From Neelides folsomi (lineage: Eukaryota; Arthropoda; Collembola; Neelipleona; Neelidae), in contig JAQGBZ010000091.1 of assembly GCA_034687125.1 (NCBI GenBank), positions 1 to 64,000 on the forward strand: 64,000 nucleotides of DNA, read 5' to 3'. A program made the position numbers and the translations under genes. The notes below the pieces were generated by a model, which was not told where the DNA came from, made no database searches, and saw only the letters and a program-made list of their open reading frames with translations. Of the stretch, positions 51,402 through 64,000 are shown piece after piece; positions within the stretch are counted from its first letter, which is position 1; each line of letters opens with the position of its first letter.

Positions 51402-52815
51402 TTGAAATTCGTAAAAATACAAAGGGGGAAACCTTTATTGATTCACAGAGGATTTACATATGTCTTTCATAAAAAAGGTTCAGATGAGGTTAATTTTTGG
51501 AGATGTACTGAAGGATCAAAATTAAAATGTAAAGGATGTCATACAAGAGAAGCTGAAATTACATATGAATCTGAAAATTATAACCACATTGGTCCAATTA
51601 AAATTGCTACTATTGAAACAAAGAAAAGGATTTTCGCTCTGGCAGCATCAACTACAGAAAGTATTAAGGCAGCTGTAGCAATGGGATGTGCTAATATTGA
51701 CGCAGGGGTTGCTTTTTATTACCAAAAATCGACTCTCTTAAACGAACAGTAAAGAGAATTACATGCGAAATTTTTCCAAGAAATCCGAATAGTTTGAGTG
51801 AATTGGAAATTCCTGAGAATTTCAAGTTCACTTCATCGGGAAAACGCTTTTTATTGTATGAAACGGAAGAAAATAACATGCCTGACAGAATAATGATTTT
51901 TACCACACCCCAAAACTTGAATGTTTTATCACAATGCGATCAATGGTTCGCGGATGAAACTTTTAAATCCTCTCCTCATCTTTTCATACAATTGTGTCAT
52001 TCACGGATTGCAAAATGGGATGGTTTTGCCACTTGTTTACTCACTATTATATCATTAAAAATGAAGAACATTAAAATTTAATGTTTTTATCATTACAAGA
52101 ATTTTCCCCAAATTTAAACCCTAAATCAATTATGACAGACTTTGAAACTGCAACCATTGCATCATTTAAAAGAGCTTTTCCCGATTCAAAACAAAGATGG
52201 TGCTTTTTCCATTTTGCACAGTGCATATGGCGTAATATTTAAAAGAACTCGGAATTATTAGAAAAATGTCTCAACGAACTAAATTTTCGATTTCATGTCA
52301 AATATTTAGGTGCTTTTGCTTTTATTCTCCAAAAAGATATAATTCCATCTTATGAAATAATTATCTCCCCAGATTTCTTTTCAAATATTGAAAATCGGAT
52401 GATTGCAAATTTTTTAAAATATTTCGAACGTACGTGAATTGAAAAGGAGGTTGCAGCAAGAAAAATTAGTCCAATTTTTAAACAAAAACTATGGAATGTT
52501 TATGATTCTTTTCCGCAAGGATGGGCTAGGACAAATAACAATTGCGAAGGATTTCACAGCCTTCTTCCAGGACACCATCCTAGCATTTGGGCTTTGATTC
52601 AGGGATTAAATAAAGAACAAACACTGACCGAAGTAAAGATTTCCAAGATTTTAGCTGGAGATGTTCAAATTCAAGCAAAGAAATCACGAGATAACACCAC
52701 AAACTTATTCAAAATCGTTTCAGAATACGGAAAACAGCCAATATTAGATTACATCAAAGGAATTGCAAGTGTTATCGACTTTAAAGAACAAGTTTTGTTT
52801 CTTATCGAGTTGTAA
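51402..52815 (+). pseudogene. FLYWCH zinc finger and MULE transposase, broken
   Basis: The N-terminal part (51402-51749) is a FLYWCH-type zinc finger: GFTYVFHKK, NFWRCTEG, LKCKGCHT and a final H in YNHIGP. The transposase core follows in other frames with the DDE residues of MULEs: QWFADETF (first Asp), IMTDFETA (second Asp), the WCFFHFAQ Cys-His segment, and NNCEGFHS (Glu). At least two frame changes and two in-frame stops (for example after CIWRNI and after YFERT) separate these pieces. No convincing start codon precedes 51402. It is a dead copy, but every major part is still recognisable, so the decay is moderate. Confidence 0.8.
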
Positions 52816-53175
52816 AATTTACCTACATTTTATTCTAATAACAATTATTATTTATATCATTAAGTTTTTAAGTTTTATTTACCCAGTAAATATATTATTA
52901 ATCGTTCTAAACAACTTTATCTCATTATAATCATATAATATAATCATTAATTTACCATAAATATTGAAACGATGATGAATTTTCGTGGGTGCGAGTAGTT
53001 GAGGACCAAATTTTCGTGGGACTGATTAAGCTATGCATAATGTGTCGCGGGTATGAGTAACTTAGGTATCAATATCTTGAGACTGAATTGTTGGATACTG
53101 AGTTACCGGGACAGAATCGTCATAGAATCAGTTGTAAGTAGCACCTCACCACCCCATAATACATATAGGATCCTA

Positions 53176-56100
53176 CTATATTTAAAAGATTTATAGACAT
53201 GACAGAATCTCCCTTTCTTAATACACATTTATTTATAAAACCTTAAATCATACAATAACTACTTTTACAAATATGCTTAAACCTGTAATTTGAAACGTAA
53301 CGTGTCTGTGATATAATAGGAAATGTTGGAGGGAATTTTTCAAACAAGTTAAAAAAATTACTTTAAAAGAAGTTCATGAGATCTTTTTCAGCTTTTTGTA
53401 CATTTTTTATATTGGCTATTATATATGCATAGTATTCTTACAAGGTCGTTAAATAATCTTTTATCTAAATGTAATATATTGCTTTATGAAAAGTTGGAAA
53501 TATTAGGAATTTGAAAAGCTGAGGGGTATAACCTTTTAGAATGATACAGATATTAATAACCCTAATGAGTACTTTCAAAATTGAGTTTGACATGATTGTC
53601 GTGGGGTCAGAAGTCACGAAACAGTATGAGGTCTTCAAAAGATTACGAGCCAGTCGAGACCCTTGTTACTTCTTATGCTTTCGCCGCCATTATATGATAT
53701 ACCACACAGTTTTGGAAGGAACTATATTGGGAGAAATTGCTCTGGTTGTATGGTCCCCCCCAACGTCCATCGTTGAGTCTCACCGGACCAGAGTTGAACG
53801 ATAATTAATAATTTCCCTTATCTCCATCTGCTCCCTCTTTATTACTGGATGATTGAGACATGTGACATGGAGATATTATGGATAGCACAATGGGCATTTT
53901 CAATATTGGCTACTCCATAACCTCTAATATTCATACATACAAATAGAGCATAAAGGATCATGATTTTATGAACCTAATAAAAAGGCTTAAAAGGATGAAC
54001 GCGAATAAATAAATGAAAGCGTCCATGAACAAAAAAAGGAATCAATTGTTATTTCAACTTCTCATGCCTGCCGATTCATCATTTTTAAATTATTAGGTTT
54101 ATTAGAGAAAGGCGGAGGTAAAAGGATTGGAAAATGGAATTGTTTATGGGGGCATTTGAACAGAAGCTCTTCTTATGTGGACTGCAATGAGAGAACCTAC
54201 CATGTATAAAGGGTGGACAAAAGAGGTGGGTAGATCCAATTTTATTTATGAAAAGGATGTCACTTTTTCGTGAATTAGAAACGCACACTCAATTAATAAT
54301 AATGGGCCTAAAGGTTTCGGGTGGGACCACATTAGCCTTTGGTAGACATGCCAAATATTATGATCGTTATTCGGGGTGGCATCCAGACACTCATGATTGA
54401 ATGCTAGTTCACACGGACACATACAAATACATATGATGAAACTCTGTTCATAGAGATTCAACGGATTAATACTCAGCATTTACATAGAGGAATTAATGTA
54501 TAGAAAGGCTACAAAGTTGTGAAGACTGCGAAGGGGTTCTTTTCCTATTTATCCACCTTTTAAGGATAACTCCAACTTATCCTAATCCGATTTGGGCTTT
54601 ATAGCTTCTCGCCCCTGGAGCAGTAAAATAAATTTAAAGTCCCTTATTTGCCCTCTGTTGTAGTTGGATCACAATGGAGGAAGGTCCCCATACAAAAACC
54701 CATCTCTATCGTATATAAAATATAATGGGAAAACTACGTGGTTGGAGCACAATGGAAGAAATGTCTTTCCAATACACAATATTTTCTAAATAAACACCAC
54801 TGGGAAGGAGCTGAATATGAAACATTTAATCATTTAATTCTCATAATATGATAGATAAATAAAAGTATAGTTCATTATCATATTAACGTCGAACCCTTTT
54901 TGATCGCCAAACTTCTGTTGAATCTGTTGGGGTATTCGAACCCAAGTTTTGTATGAAGCTTAATCTTGATGAGTCCACTCCTTATTAACCAAATTGAAAA
55001 AAAATTATTAATCATAAATAAATGACGTATGGAGATTCCGCGTCCGGAAGAATGAGATAGAGTAATTGTATAGAGTGGAGTCAGGGAGGAGACGTTCGGT
55101 TAAGAAGTGGAGCCATAAAAGGAAAGGTGAGACGACGGAGCCATCATAACATCCACAGAATGAGTATATTTTAAGAAAGGATTCATTTGACAGCTCTTTC
55201 AAACCAAAGATGAATTTACGAGGAGGAGCATCCACATATAGGAAGAATATAAGGTGAGAGAAGTGAGGAGAATAGGTAGGAGAATAGCCATCACAAAGCT
55301 ACATAGGAGACTGGTGATGTAATAAGTAAATCTCTTCCAATCCCTTATTCTATCTTGAGGTCATGGATGGTAATGAAGGGCGAAGAGTTCAGCTCTTAAG
55401 CTACGACTTCGTCTGCGAGCCTTTAATTGAATAATGAATACGAGGGGCCCTTCAGCCACTTTGATATTTATAGATTGGGTGGAGTCGATCTCCTGGTCTA
55501 AACTCGCTTTTAACTCTTGAAATTGACTCCTTGTTTCTCATAAATTTGATTTTCCGAAGGAGATGTTTTCTTCTTTTGTTAGATGATTTAAAGGTTCGGC
55601 CCTTTGTAAGGCTTCTTAAATACTGGCAAGTTTTTTAAAGGGACGACCAAAGAAATTTTCCCACCATTTCCTATTCTCCTTTAATGTACATTCTCATCAT
55701 CAGAGATTTTATTGGGGTCTTCCCAATGAACCCAATGATGTTTTCATGGTATTTGAACAACATTTTGAATAGACGTCTGAGGTTGTTGAAGAGGGTTAAA
55801 GGAATCCACAGGAGGAGAGTTTTATGTATTAGTTAGAAAAAAGGGAGGAAAAACACGATTTTAAAATCGCTATGTGCAGAATGAAGGTGAAAAGTTGGGA
55901 AACCGTTTGAATCCATGAAACCTTTCGCCCCAAAGAGGACATGATGGAGACCAGTAGGGGTTCACGTCTCCAATCAAAATGATTACACCTTTTCAAGCCA
56001 CAATGAAGGAAAAAAACCATCGTTGGCAGTTTGTCCTTCCACGATGAGTGAAGATGAGATGAATGGCTTGCGGATTTCAATCAGTGTCACATCCGTGCAA

Positions 56101-59100
56101 AAAGACAAGTTGAAAGCAATCCAATTTCTCTTCTTCAACCGCAGCTAAATGATCCTAATGAAAACTACCTACTACCTGTACTATTATAATGTGCATAATA
56201 AATACACCCATCTCCTATCTAAACTACCATAGGATATACTGTACACAATCCTCATATTGTAATATTAAGAAAAACATGGTAGTTTAGTAGTTATCTGCAG
56301 TTATAATGGTAAATATTATATGTTTTATTGGTTATATAAACCTTCCCATTTGATCTGTTTGAATCGTCGTATAGGAAGTTTTGATAGATAAGAAGGAAAT
56401 CACTTATTTACATATTTCTCTGTGGGCAGCAAAGTGGGCTTAATAGGCAATCTCGTTTTTGAATGTGAAATTCCTTTTGAGAGATGTGTATCAGGGGCTG
56501 ATCTCTCTCAAAGGTTGGTTGGCTGGAGGGAAGTCGGAATAATAGAATTCGTTCCTCATCTCTTCTGACGGCCACTGAAATTCCACCGTATTTCCATACA
56601 TCCAATCATCCCTCTTTCCTACCACATGATTATTTGATCTATATTGTATTACAGTAGGTCCAGAGGTATTGTTCTCTTTCCAACTCATTATGAATTCCAC
56701 TCAATTAGCGTCCGGGAAGTGAGTGTTTGCCAACGGAACTGTTTTTGAATGAGCCAATTGAATACCAACTCTCTTGGATTCCTCATCATTATAATCCCTT
56801 CCATGTGGATAAATCTGGAGTAAAGTCAAGTGAACCATGGTTGATGGAATTCAATTTATTCAATGCAATGTAAAAGTAAATAATAGTATGCATGATAGTT
56901 ATATGCATAGAGTTAGACTTACAAGGCTCATGTTCTTCTATTCGTTTAAATAAGACAATTTTCCTATTATTCGTTCGAGTGGTCTCGTATCGTACAGATA
57001 TTATTCATGATGAATCTTATATCTGGAGAATATAAAGAGAAGTAAACTTGAGTATTCCGTGTGTGTGTGTGCGTAGAGGTAAACTTGAACGGTGTGCTGT
57101 GAAGTCCGAGCACACCGACTTGGTTCCATTGTACGAACCCCATATAAAAAAGTAGATCAAAGAGTTGAGAAGAATAAAAGGAGTATAAAGAATCAACTCA
57201 GAATTTTGAAAGATGAATGGTCGACGTGATTAGAAGGATGTCAGACATGGAGGATGAGGACAGTGGGGTCCTTTTTCTTCCCACCGGTCGTCTCTCCCTC
57301 TTTCTCTCCTCGTGTCCAAAGTCTCAAAGGCAAAAGGGCTCTTGGAGGAATTGAAAAGACCTTTTCGCCCATTTACATCTCCTTCCCTTTGTCCTTTCAT
57401 TCGTTGATCCGCAGGCTCCTGGTCCGTCGCACCCATCTCCGAACCTGCCCCCGAGATTCTCTATCAAATTATATAATATGCATCTGAGGAGGATTGGTGG
57501 GTTGATATATAGAGCACACCTGTATGCCAGGTGTGTGTCGATCTGTATGCCAATTTCTCGTAACGGCCTGTTCCATTTCTGGAGGAGATCCGCCGAGGCT
57601 GTGTGTATGGGCGAGTTTAAAAGGAATCTAATGGGGATGTGGGAAAGAGTGTGAAGAGGATGTTGGGGAAGTTTGGGAAGTTCTTTTCAAATCGCTTCCT
57701 TCCTTTTCCTTTCGCTTCACTTTTTCTCCCCTTCTCCTCTTGGTAAGGGCAAAGAAAGGGAGGGTGAAAGGGAAAGAATGGAAATGGAGCCGGAGAGGTT
57801 CGAAGAAAAACTCCCAATGAAAGAGAATGAAATCCTGAGGAATTTCAATGAGAGCGAAGGGACCCAAACAAAAAAGGCAGTGAGCACGCGACAAAAAAGA
57901 ATTACCAACACATTATGTATCAGAAGGAGAAGAAACACACGGGTGAGATTATTGAATACGTGAACTGGCATTATTGAACTTTCAAACCCTCCAAGTTGAT
58001 CTACCTTGATGAAACGCATTCACTCCCTATTAATCCAAACGTGGGATTTAAAATAATATCCATCATACATACCTATGATGGACGGAATAAATTGTTACAA
58101 TGAAACGTATTAAGTATGCACGCCTCAGAAGGAATTCGATCAAAAGGTTGATAAAAAACAAAAAGCGGATTGAAGATGTAATTAAATTAAGTCCATTATC
58201 ATGTAAATTATACATTCGGACTTTTGGATTAGTTTATTGAAGGCAAATCAATTCGCAGTCCAAAGGGTGAGTTCTCTCTGAGAAAAAGGTTCTCATCTCT
58301 GCAAAATGATGATTTGCATGAAGGGCGAGTAATTTCTTACACGTGTCTCGTTGTATGTATATTATTCCAACTGCTATCTTCAACCATCATCATCATCCCT
58401 CAGATTTCAATCCTGCCCGCCAGCCAAAAACGTCTCGTAAAATGTTGCCGGAGTATTTGCACACGATTTGGACTCCGGTCTTACTTGTTAGAAAGACCTT
58501 GAGGAATTCACTCGACACACTTCTCTCCCCTGGCAGATGCGATAAGGAGAGAAAATATGAATTAGAAGGCCGTGTGAGTAAATTATAGTTATGAAGATAA
58601 GATTAGCATCTCGATTGTATACCTTATGTTTCTCTCTCGGCCCTTGTAATGTGAGACTCTCTCATTATTCGGAGAGCCACACGTTGAAAAATGGTAAATT
58701 CTTGTGAGAGAGGAAAAGAGCCGTTGAGTTCCCTGAGAAGTTTCCACTAGGACCGCAGATGAGTTCCCTTTTTTTCATACAAATCTTGTTGATAAGGCTA
58801 AGCCGAAGTGAAAGAGGAGCATATGGGTCCTTTTTTCATACTTCATCGGATAATATCTTTGACACGGTTCGTTGGTCATTACCTTAGCGGAGGTCAGGCC
58901 CTTTAAAGTTTAAACCCATCTGTATAAACTGCAACTGTCGAGCAGAATCCAAGTATGAATGTAGGAAGTATAAGGAAAATAATATAAGGAATCCGTGTCC
59001 GAAAGCGGAGACCGGCGGGTAAATGAGGAGCTCTATATGTGAAGGGCTGGTCCCTCGAGGGACTCTGCGAAGGGATATTCTTTGAGGAGGTTCTCATTCT

Positions 59101-62100
59101 TCCTCTCCTTATCCTCGGCTCGATCAGGAAGGCTCTCCGCAGTAACGGATGAGGAACGTGAGGTGAAGTCGTCCTTTGGTCCAGAAGATCTGGAACAGTC
59201 TGATCATCATCCTCATCCGACGACTCCCTGTTGCTCCAGCCGTCCGTCTTCGTCCCTTTCAACCACACTGACTCGCTCACTTTATTACTCCTCATTCCAC
59301 GAGGCGAAGGGCTCATTCCATTATCCTGCGTTTCATCCGGAGGTCACCCCCTTCGCGCTCTCTCAATAGCATAGTGGAAATATGTAACACAGTGAGCCCT
59401 TTGATTCTCCATTAAATACACTCAAACGATTATCGGAGCCCTCGCGTATAAAATTATTATCATCGCCGCTCCATTGTCCTTTCAAACCATTACTGATTTT
59501 ATCGTCGGACCTGCAGGTTCTTTCGGCAGTGACTCCAATTCCCATTCCTTTTAAATAAAAGCGTGCTTCGAGGATTCCCAATGTGAAATTAGACCAATTA
59601 CCTATTTGTGCATTCTTCGCCCACGGTAGGATAAGTTGGCTGGAAATGACCAGTGGTTTAAAAAGCGAGTTGTTGAGATAAGCGGCGGACCATCATCGTC
59701 ATTAGATGGACCGTTGTGTTCGCCAAACCTTCGCGAGATGTTGATTGATAAGAAGAAGACAACTCCGGCCTGCCCACCCTCGTCCATTTTCGGCTGAATT
59801 GAGATTGGATCCTGGGAGTTAGCCCTCGCAGAGCCCCAACGACTCGAGTCGAAGAGAGATCAAAGGGAAAAGAGCATAAGCAAATAATTACCGTCAATCA
59901 AAGGCAGAAGAGTCCCACGAAGGAGCACAGCGATAAGCGCCGTCATAACCCATCCCTTCAATTTCCCTATCTAACTCCTATGTACCATAGTTATATGCCG
60001 TTTTTTAAGAGTGAATGCACCAAGAGACTCACCATTCCCACATGAAATTTCTCTCAATAAGGTAAGCCCTTTAGATCACTATGTGCCTCTTCATTAATCT
60101 AAAGTCGCCTCGTGAAGAATCTCTGTGTGGTAAAACACACCTTGGGCCCATAAACTGAAGGAAGGAATCTCGCATACGGACATGTACACAATCACAACAT
60201 CCCTCATCGCCTATATAAGCATGTCTCGTATGCGAGGAGGGAAGAGATAGGAAAACATAAAGAGCCATTTCACTTTTGAGCAGGGAGGAGAATCTTTTAC
60301 TTTATTAGTGGAACTCTTTGGCTAACGATGGTGGGGAGATAAGGGCCTGGAAATATTATTTGTGTACTCAACGTCTGACTTTATGGAATGGGCGAATGGG
60401 TACTGCGGAGTCTTGGGTCAGACATGGACAAATGTCTACTTAGTCACTTGTTAAGTCCACACATACACATAGCAATCCGGCCTCTGCACACAACCCGGTC
60501 CGAAATGAGGAAAGTGATGAAGAGTTGTCTGAGATGTAGATGTACTACGCGCCAGGCTCATACCAGCATTCATAAATACGTCGTGATGAGCATGGGGAAG
60601 TTTGGAATGATTTTATTTATACGCCACGCCGGCCTTCCCTTAATAGAGAGTAATAAAAAAAACTCCTAAATGATGCCCGGAGGTCCCTTGAATTCCTAAC
60701 GTTTCAACTAAAGGGCTCGCAGGTACATCATTCCGAAGAGAGGCCGATATTAGCCCTTCATTTAGATAGTAACTCTATTCTTAAGGGCAGGGTTCACCTC
60801 ATCTTCGGCTCGAGTAGAAGGATGGAGGACCTCACGCAACGCGAGCGGAGGACTTGAGGGAGGAATGAAGATGATAGCAAAGGGGCGAGATCACTTCAGG
60901 CCACATACACAGGCACAGACAGAGGAGGATCACTCGACTCACTCAATCTTTCACTCTCCCCATGGAAGATTCCTCCACTACGAGAATGAAGGATGAGAAT
61001 AATGTATATCGGAATGCTCTCGAGGCTTTTGATACCTGTAGTATATCAAGGTGGATTCTCATCATGTCTCTCCTCCATCCTCATCCAACTCTTTCTATGA
61101 GAAATGTATGGGGGGAACCACGAGGATGGGAGAACTTGTCGTGGAATGAGAAGCCGGTACTTTCCTTGGTCCTCCTCAGTTCAGCGTTAGGCATCACTTA
61201 CGGCAAAACTCCCTCTCCATTCAATTGAGTGTGTATTTGCTCAAGACATACCTTCCTTTGCAATAAGCAAATGTTCCCTTCAACCCCACGATTTCAATTT
61301 CATCCTCATTGACTACTCAAAGACTTTACAAAGCGGTTCATCGTTTTACTCCGGTTTTTTGCACGAACACTAACTACGTAGTACATATACTTAATATACC
61401 AAGTTGTGTGTATCCTACATTATAAAAGCAAAGGATAATATACATAAATATATACATAGCAGAGTGAACATATATTTATACAAAACACCCAATGCCCTAC
61501 TCTCGAACAGGCCCCCCTCCCCCGTTTCCCTCCAAATGGTTTGCCCTTGTCGGAGAAAGAGAAAAGAGTTGTGAAGAGTAAATGGAAGATCTCCCAGGAG
61601 CTCCTCACAATGCTCCTTAAAGGTACAGAGCCAAAGGTTCCTTTTATTCTTCTCATTATGTAATTGTCTCCTGGAGGTTCATTTCCATTGTGAGGGATAG
61701 GAGGAGGCCTTTTGGACCATTCAAATCCCTTTGTCCAGGGACGGCCAAACTTCCACATACACACAACATCCATAAATTGGCTCCATTTCTTCTTCCGCCA
61801 AATGAGGCAGTGAAGGAGAGAATAGGAGCCAGATGGGCCAATTAAGCCTCCATCATACACTTGAGGGTCTTAATCTTAAAACTACGACAGCTCTGGTCTT
61901 ATCAACCGATGTGTACAAGTTATGCGGTGTGCGTGCACGTGACGCGTAGCTCATATCTATACAATGCATGTTGTAAATATTTCAAAGTTCCTACAAACAG
62001 CCACAAAATATAGAAACTAATATATTATGGTTAGTTAGTTGGGAGTATAAAGGTGTGTGCATGTGTATTCTATAAGAATTTATTGCATTTAGGAAAAAAG

Positions 62101-64000
62101 CCATCGGAGTTGTAAAGTTTTTTTAGTATGTTTTAAGGGAGCATCCGCTGGTCCCTGACAGAGATGTCAATCGATGAAAGACAGCATGCCGGTTGTCAGT
62201 TGTCATGCCATGTCATAGTTTTACGCCTGAGTGAGTGGGAGTTGAAAGTGCGGAAGGCCGAGGCCCTTGCCCTTACCATTCAACCCTTTTATTCTCGTGT
62301 CACTCAATGAATTGCCTCCGTAGATTGGTCGTTCGCCCTGGGTGACTTCTCCATCTGCACCCTTCAACTCCCCTCATTACGCGACTCTGGTATGCAGTGA
62401 CATGGGGTTGTTGTCGTCGTTAAAGTCGTTATACCGATTCGTTAAACGAGTGGGCCGAACGGGGGATAAAAGACAATTGAGGTTTAAAGGAATCGAATGA
62501 TTACTCACTCATGGGCGAGAGGAAAAGTGACCGGTGGTGAATGTTCATTTTTCTCATCTGCTCATTCCACCTCATTCCATTCATTGGAAGAGATCAAGTA
62601 TGTGTGGAGAGATATCATGTAGTATGTGGACTAAAGTCGAGTTTTGTATTTAGCTCGAGGATTTTGGAGGGTTTGGAAATCAATACTCATTAGTTTTTAT
62701 AAACCACCAGAGCTCAGGGAACATAATCCCAATGTGGGAATGAATATGTGCGTATTTATTAGGCATGCAAATCCCCCAGTTTATGTTCTGCTTAATGGGG
62801 TGGTGTGGAAGCTGGACGATTATCCGCTTCTCTCAACGGCTCTCTGAAGGACTTTGAGGTGGAAGGTGGTAAGTGTCCGTTACAAAAGGAATAATTGGCC
62901 AGATTTTATAGTAATCGATTTTGTAGGTAAGAGTATTAAAAAGTTGTATATAGTGAGGGTAAAGGTGGAGTAGTAGCGAGTTGTTCTAAAACTCCTTATT
63001 AATTCTGGCTAGACCCATAGAGAAGTTAAAAATTTCAGCCAGGGAGGTTGACTGCCTTGCCTTGGGTTCTTTTTCCTATCTTCTTTACCCGTCCCATCAT
63101 TCTCTTGAGTATCTTAGTGAGCCGAATTCTCCTCTGAAGTAACATACAAATTACGTCCATTAGAAGTTTGAATTTTTTTCCTACCTGTCCTCGTCCCTAC
63201 CTTGAGCCGAGCCCGAGTATCAGCAAGACTCCAGCCTGTTTCATGCATACGAACCGCTCCTCCTCGGGCCCTAACGAATGAAATATTAGACAAAAGCACC
63301 CATATCATATACATTCAAGTCCGCAACTTCCCTCGCACTCAACCACCTTCATAAAAATACACTTACCTAACTAATAATGACTATGGGAAGAAGATGCGGG
63401 TGAGGTATTTTTAGGCGGTCCCTATATGCATTATGCATACATGTTCCATGTTCATCGGAGCTATTAACATCCCAAAAATCCATGTATGCATATAGACACT
63501 TAAAGAGTAGTAACAGTTATGTAAAACTTTTGGTTTGGACCTAACCGGAGAAAATTAAAACGTGATTGTAAATAATTAACTGGACCCGAAGGGAAAGAAA
63601 TACCTCTGTCACACATGGGATAAAGGGGGAAATTTAGATTTAATTTAACCCGTCGGCTCCTCTTTGAAGGCTTATACAACACATGATAGTATTTATACAT
63701 TCGAGAGCATCGGGAGTATAATTGAGTGTGAATTTGAGAAGCGGCATTTCTTATCTCCTTCGTGTATCTGAGCTTCGATTTCATATAAATATCTGTTGGT
63801 TGGCAGGGATGTTGAAGTGGGCCGTAGGGAAGGACGAACGTCTCGGCTCTACACCGACGGAGTCCTCGAGTAGCAAATCGGTGAGAAAAAGACGGAAAGT
63901 GAGTCATGGACTTAATTCTCCTCGCATCAACAACAATGACAGTTCCAAGAAAAACCTAAACACTGGGCTTGACAGTGGAAGAAATGAAAATGTAGAATCC
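53176..64000. other. Gene-free right flank with G+C-richer patches
   Basis: I find no gene, RNA gene or bounded mobile element in these 10.8 kb. Open frames up to 146 codons (for example 58903-59316, 61420-61860 and 63500-63907, all minus) have no recognisable domains, are overlapped by frames on the other strand, and lie in patches of more balanced base composition where chance frames lengthen. An approximate direct repeat (gttggatcacaatggaggaa near 54664 and gttggagcacaatggaagaa near 54741) and a short gt run (about 57059-57070) are the only repeats noted. Introns or regulatory DNA of a gene further right are possible. Confidence 0.5.

Larger units (their letters stand above)
50171..53175 (+). 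mobile_element. Decayed Mutator-like (MULE) DNA transposon with FLYWCH transposase
   Basis: Perfect 17-bp terminal inverted repeats bound the element: taggatcctatatgtat at 50171-50187 and its reverse complement at 53159-53175. Between them lie a palindrome of about 1.08 kb (50202-51282) and coding remains of a FLYWCH/MULE transposase (51402-52815). MULEs usually make a 9-bp target duplication, but the flanks tacatattg and ctatattta do not match, so the ends are either eroded or not exactly placed. It is about 3.0 kb including the palindrome. The element is inactive because the transposase frame is broken. Confidence 0.7.

Noticed and set aside
54900-54960. ggttcgaataccc on the minus strand, resembling a tRNA B box
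   Set aside because: No A box, acceptor stem or cloverleaf can be drawn around it.
58903-59316. 137-codon minus-strand frame
   Set aside because: Lies in a balanced-composition patch with a 95-codon frame on the other strand, and no recognisable domain.
61420-61860. 146-codon minus-strand frame
   Set aside because: A poorly ordered, Trp-rich chance-like product overlapping frames on both strands, with no domain or linked exon.

Overview
The window reads as AT-rich nuclear DNA of an arthropod, probably a copepod crustacean (possibly a sea louse). This rests on the low G+C seen by eye, small AT-rich introns with GT-AG borders, animal-type proteins and several kinds of small DNA transposon. 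No species marker was found, so the assignment is inference. The long runs without recognisable exons at both ends are gene desert, or possibly introns of genes lying outside the window.

Layout. 1-16764: no gene recognised. 16765-18935: a short, decayed DIRS-like tyrosine-recombinase element that still has inverted terminal repeats and an internal complementary region; a 556-bp TA-flanked MITE (17230-17785) sits inside it. 18936-30396: no secure gene, but a hAT-type MITE lies at 23467-23900 with a perfect 8-bp target duplication and a 41-bp minisatellite interior. 30397-30516: one possible orphan exon. 30912-32556 (+): SURF4, seven coding exons, complete. 34447-34610: a near-perfect hairpin MITE. 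34811-39415 (+): a 1472-residue protein with an N-terminal Ki-67-like FHA domain, acidic tracts, 15 copies of a charged repeat of about 20-24 residues, and AT-hook-like motifs.

Convergent to that gene is a run of three minus-strand genes, in transcription order: TLS1/C9orf78-like (47705-46328, six exons), GCLM (45046-43510, five exons) and TRUB2 (42547-40301, five exons). All three keep reading frame across GT-AG junctions. Intron 1 of TRUB2 is mostly a foldback repeat, and the segment of TRUB2 that aligns to the pseudouridine-synthase catalytic motif lacks the aspartate. A degraded or misread gene lies at 48102-49335 (-). 50171-53175 is a decayed Mutator-like DNA transposon (FLYWCH plus MULE transposase) with 17-bp terminal inverted repeats and a palindrome of about 1.08 kb inside its 5' end. 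53176-64000 has somewhat G+C-richer patches and no recognisable gene.

The genes are unrelated housekeeping functions (ER cargo export, mitotic/chromatin protein, mitochondrial RNA modification, glutathione synthesis, splicing/telomere factor) packed into about 17 kb. They do not form a functional system. The most unusual content is in the mobile elements, the repeat-rich FHA protein and the TRUB2 active site.
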